DNA of 64,000 nt from Apostichopus japonicus. Lineage: Eukaryota; Echinodermata; Holothuroidea; Aspidochirotida; Stichopodidae. The DNA is taken from positions 1,004,501 to 1,068,500 of the forward strand of contig NC_092576.1 of NCBI RefSeq assembly GCF_037975245.1, written 5' to 3'. The translations under genes were made by a program, and so were the position numbers. Below the pieces are notes generated by a model. That model ran no database searches and was not told where the DNA came from. It was given only the letters and a program-made list of their open reading frames with translations. Positions within the stretch are counted from its first letter, which is position 1. Each line of letters opens with the position of its first letter. Of this stretch, positions 60,916 to 64,000 are shown piece after piece.

Positions 60916-63900
60916 CACTAATTTAGTATAGGCTAACCCTATCGTTACATGTATTATTATTTCGACGAAAGTATATATGACTACGTACGTCGAGACTAAC
61001 CTTAGTACCACGGAGCAAAATAATAGCGACCCCGTGTATTCATCCAATGTAAGCACCGCCCCAACAGACACTTAAATATTGATATTCTTACGCGTATTCA
61101 AACGACAAAGATGGATATTCGTACGTCACATTTTTGGTAACATACGCTTATTCATCATCATCACAATTGTTCAGTACACGATCGTATATGTTTTGATGTA
61201 CATCGTTTTTAGTACATCATCGCATGTTTTGATGTTCATCTTAAATTTGAGTACATCATCGTATATTTTTGGTACATGATCGTAAGTTTTTTAGTAGCCT
61301 ACCTGAACGTATAAAATTAGATTATCATATGTTGTGGTCCTTTTCGCGTTCCATACTAATGTGTACTATAATGGACAACGAACTAAAACTTTCTGTTGGA
61401 TAATTAGTTATTCGTGAAATTTCCTGTGATAAAGGAATCTGTTGAAACCAAAATATATGTATTTGGATGTTTGTCAATATTTTTTATTATTTCATTTTCA
61501 AATCCTATCAAAAGTGAGAATATTGCAATTACCGTAATTTCGAGCATTTGCAGCTCAACCTTGAGAAACCCCATCACTTTTAAATGCATATCTTCATAAG
61601 TTCCTCCGAACACAAAGACTACAAAATTCCCATTGTTTATGAGCAAAATACCCGAAACTATTCTCTCATAATGACAATACCAGCGCCGTTGGAAACAGGA
61701 GGTCGGAGGCGAATAGGAATCGATGAGTTCATAACTCTATCAATCATGACACATAACTTTGCGCTGTGTATAACAAATAAATATCGTTACAATATGAAGC
61801 CAGTAGCGGAGGTGGACTGTGATGTGACGTCATAAGTCTTATTGTCATGTAACCAATCATACTGTTATATTATAGGCCAATCAGATAAGATGCTGGTTAG
61901 CCAATTACATCCCATGTTATAATCTCATGTATATATGTAAGTATAAAAACTCATGTAGGCTACGCTACAGTACTATCACTCTCCATGCTTGCTGCTACTC
62001 CTTACGGATATACCCTACACATCATTGTTTATGGTTATTTACGTTACGTGAAATATATACATTCAAGAATCATGAATGACTCTTCCTTCATTAAATTGAC
62101 GTCTTCCGGAACACATAATATGACAGTGGCTGCCACCATGTCAGCCAGAGCTCCAGCTAGAGATTTATCTAAATCATGCGCATTAGAAACGTTTGCTTAC
62201 TTATATAAGTCCCACCTCCTTAACGAGGGACTTTCCAACTTCCTGAAACTGTACATGAGCTTATGCGGAAGTAACCTGTTCATGTGCTTATAACACTTCG
62301 TATATGAACTGATTTGGACGTAAGTTTCAGTTCCACGTGTGTTTCTGTTTGTCTGGATTGCACGTCCTTGGTAAGCTATTAAATTATTTTCATGTCCAAC
62401 TGTCACGGGGTTATAACCCTATCCTTGAAGGGTGCACGCGTGATTCGAGTCATTCTACGATAAACGCATGGTAGACTGTAGGCCTATAGATACACCCCGA
62501 TTAGCATTCGCATAGGAATAGCCCTATCCTATACTATACCCTACACTGTAGCCAGCTGTAACATTTCGCCTACGCAAGCCTCGCAAGGTAATGAAAATAG
62601 CATTCGAAGTTAGGCCTAGCTTACCACTCATTATTCTATGGCAGTAATGGAGACTTAGGCAAAAGAACAGGAACTTGCTTGACCTAGTTTCGGAATATGT
62701 TTAACATGTTAGGTCTAGGCCTAATTACTTTTTTACAAATGTTGGACAGGTAATACATGGTCATTCCATATCAAATCACCAGATTTTGGAGCATGTTGTA
62801 GTTCGACATCTTTTGAAAAATTCCCAAATTTTATTTTTGATTGGAACACCAGTCAGAAATCAGACTGCGACTTTTGACCGTTATTTCGCGATCATTAAAC
62901 ACTTCGCAAAAGCGGTGAAATGCATTGTGGGAGCTTAGCCCATCACTATATTTCAGTACACTGCAGCATGGATATCGTCTGAAAATCCGTTTTAATACAT
63001 ATTCATAAAGCAGCAATCGAATTGCTTGAAGCAAAACTTTGAAGAAAAGAAGTTGAATATTCATTAATTATCTGTTTGCGACTATGTCGGACTCACGATG
63101 TGGATGAAATTCGGAAATTTCTTTGCCTCGGCTTGAAAAATATAAACGAAACGTAAGTAAAAACCTTTCATCTTTCGAATTGCACATTTTCCGTTTTCAA
63201 GAAGGTACTACCTCCATCGTCCGGTCGATGGTAAAAAACAAATTAAAAAATGATTTGGGGCTCAATTCGGAGTTGTTCCAGTATTCTGGGTTGAATTAAA
63301 GTGACTTTAGTAAGGTTGCTCTTGATCACCGGCATCAACGTATCCTATCGTGGTTAAGTGCAAATGTACATGTGTATGCACATTACCATAGTGTGTAGCC
63401 TAGGGTTATAGTTTTAAATATTCTACAGTGCAGTGTATTAATATTACGGGACCGTGCGTTTATGAATTATGATGTTAGACATTGTTTACGAATACAATGT
63501 CGTTTCCTTGAATTTTGGAGGACTTGAGCTGTTCAAAGTAGGGTAGTGCTAGTACTGTAGTGACTGAGCAGTAGGACCCTACAGTACAACTACACAATAC
63601 TAGACCTATGCTGGTATTATTAGTTTACTACTGACTTCTCCCACTGGTGGTTGTCAGCACTGACAATACCTTCATGCCCAGTACATATAATAGTACTTGA
63701 AAATTAAATAAGCTTATATTAAAAAAGATACTGCCTTGGTCGGCTCTGGTTAGTACTAAGTAAGTTTTATCCGGTGTACCTAGATACATAGGCTCACCGG
63801 CTAATTCTGGATCAAGTCACTGTAGGCTACATTACAGGTTGGTCGAGTATCAGTGACAAGTGAACATTGGTTCTCTACTTTGTACAAAGGATAAGGCAAA

Positions 63901-64000
63901 GGATAAGTCTGCACTGAATTTTCCTACAGTGTTCGCAACGCATTTTGGTAGTATTCTTTTGTGTGTGAATTCATATTGCAGTTATTTTTTTTTGGTTGTG

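Larger units (their letters stand above)
59214..61344. mobile_element. Foldback DNA transposon (copy B)
   Basis: Same structure as 42506-44636. It starts at AAAAGGACCACCACATATGA and ends with the inverted sequence at 61325-61344. The left subterminal array is shorter and partly decayed, with one unit extended (GATCATGCATGTACT). Confidence 0.75.
56558..64000 (+). repeat. Segmental duplication, copy B
   Basis: Second copy of 37335-50945 in the same orientation, continuing to the window edge. It lacks the hAT-like insertion, the 45059-45405 segment and the 3.3-kb gene-bearing segment. It has its own sequence at about 58790-59055 and 60470-60665. Confidence 0.93.

Overview
The window is nuclear DNA of an animal. 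Genes are split by GT-AG introns, most of the sequence is non-coding, and transposon families (hAT, Penelope-like, LINE, foldback) and minisatellites are abundant. The AT-rich base composition and the gene set (LNX, SLC46, a NUPR1-like gene) fit a marine invertebrate, probably a deuterostome such as a sea cucumber. The species call is an inference and weak.

Left part (1-11015): three 3'-terminal coding exons of an LNX-type (Ligand of Numb protein X) multi-PDZ ubiquitin ligase lie on the + strand at 947-3359. A degenerate tandem repeat sits upstream, and a 40-bp minisatellite carrying GTAAGT donor-like sites lies in the last intron. Downstream comes non-coding DNA with 35-bp and 76-bp minisatellites. 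A complete non-autonomous hAT-type element (9762-11015) has a perfect 8-bp target duplication and holds a decayed Penelope reverse transcriptase.

Middle part (11016-24130): an SLC46-family (proton-coupled folate transporter-like) MFS gene on the + strand, with 5'UTR exons, five coding exons and a second possible last exon. Immediately upstream of coding exon 4 is the most striking feature of the window: about seven copies of a 126-bp unit. Each copy contains the exon's own 3' splice site and its first codons, all in the same open frame, so any of seven acceptors would give an in-frame product differing by multiples of 42 hydrophobic residues.

Right part (24131-64000): mostly repeats. On the - strand there is an intronless NUPR1-like gene (36192-36413) and a candidate four-exon gene of about 104 codons (exons from 48898 down to 34805) whose last intron contains the NUPR1-like gene. 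A direct segmental duplication links about 37335-50945 (copy A) with about 56558-64000 (copy B). The two copies share a 5'-truncated LINE inside a foldback transposon with 21-bp subterminal repeats. They differ by a 2.5-kb hAT-like insertion present only in A, by several indels, and by a 3.3-kb segment carrying the small gene's first three exons, present only in A.

The genes show no operon-like relation. LNX, SLC46 and NUPR1 have separate known roles (ubiquitin ligase scaffold, solute transport, stress chromatin cofactor).
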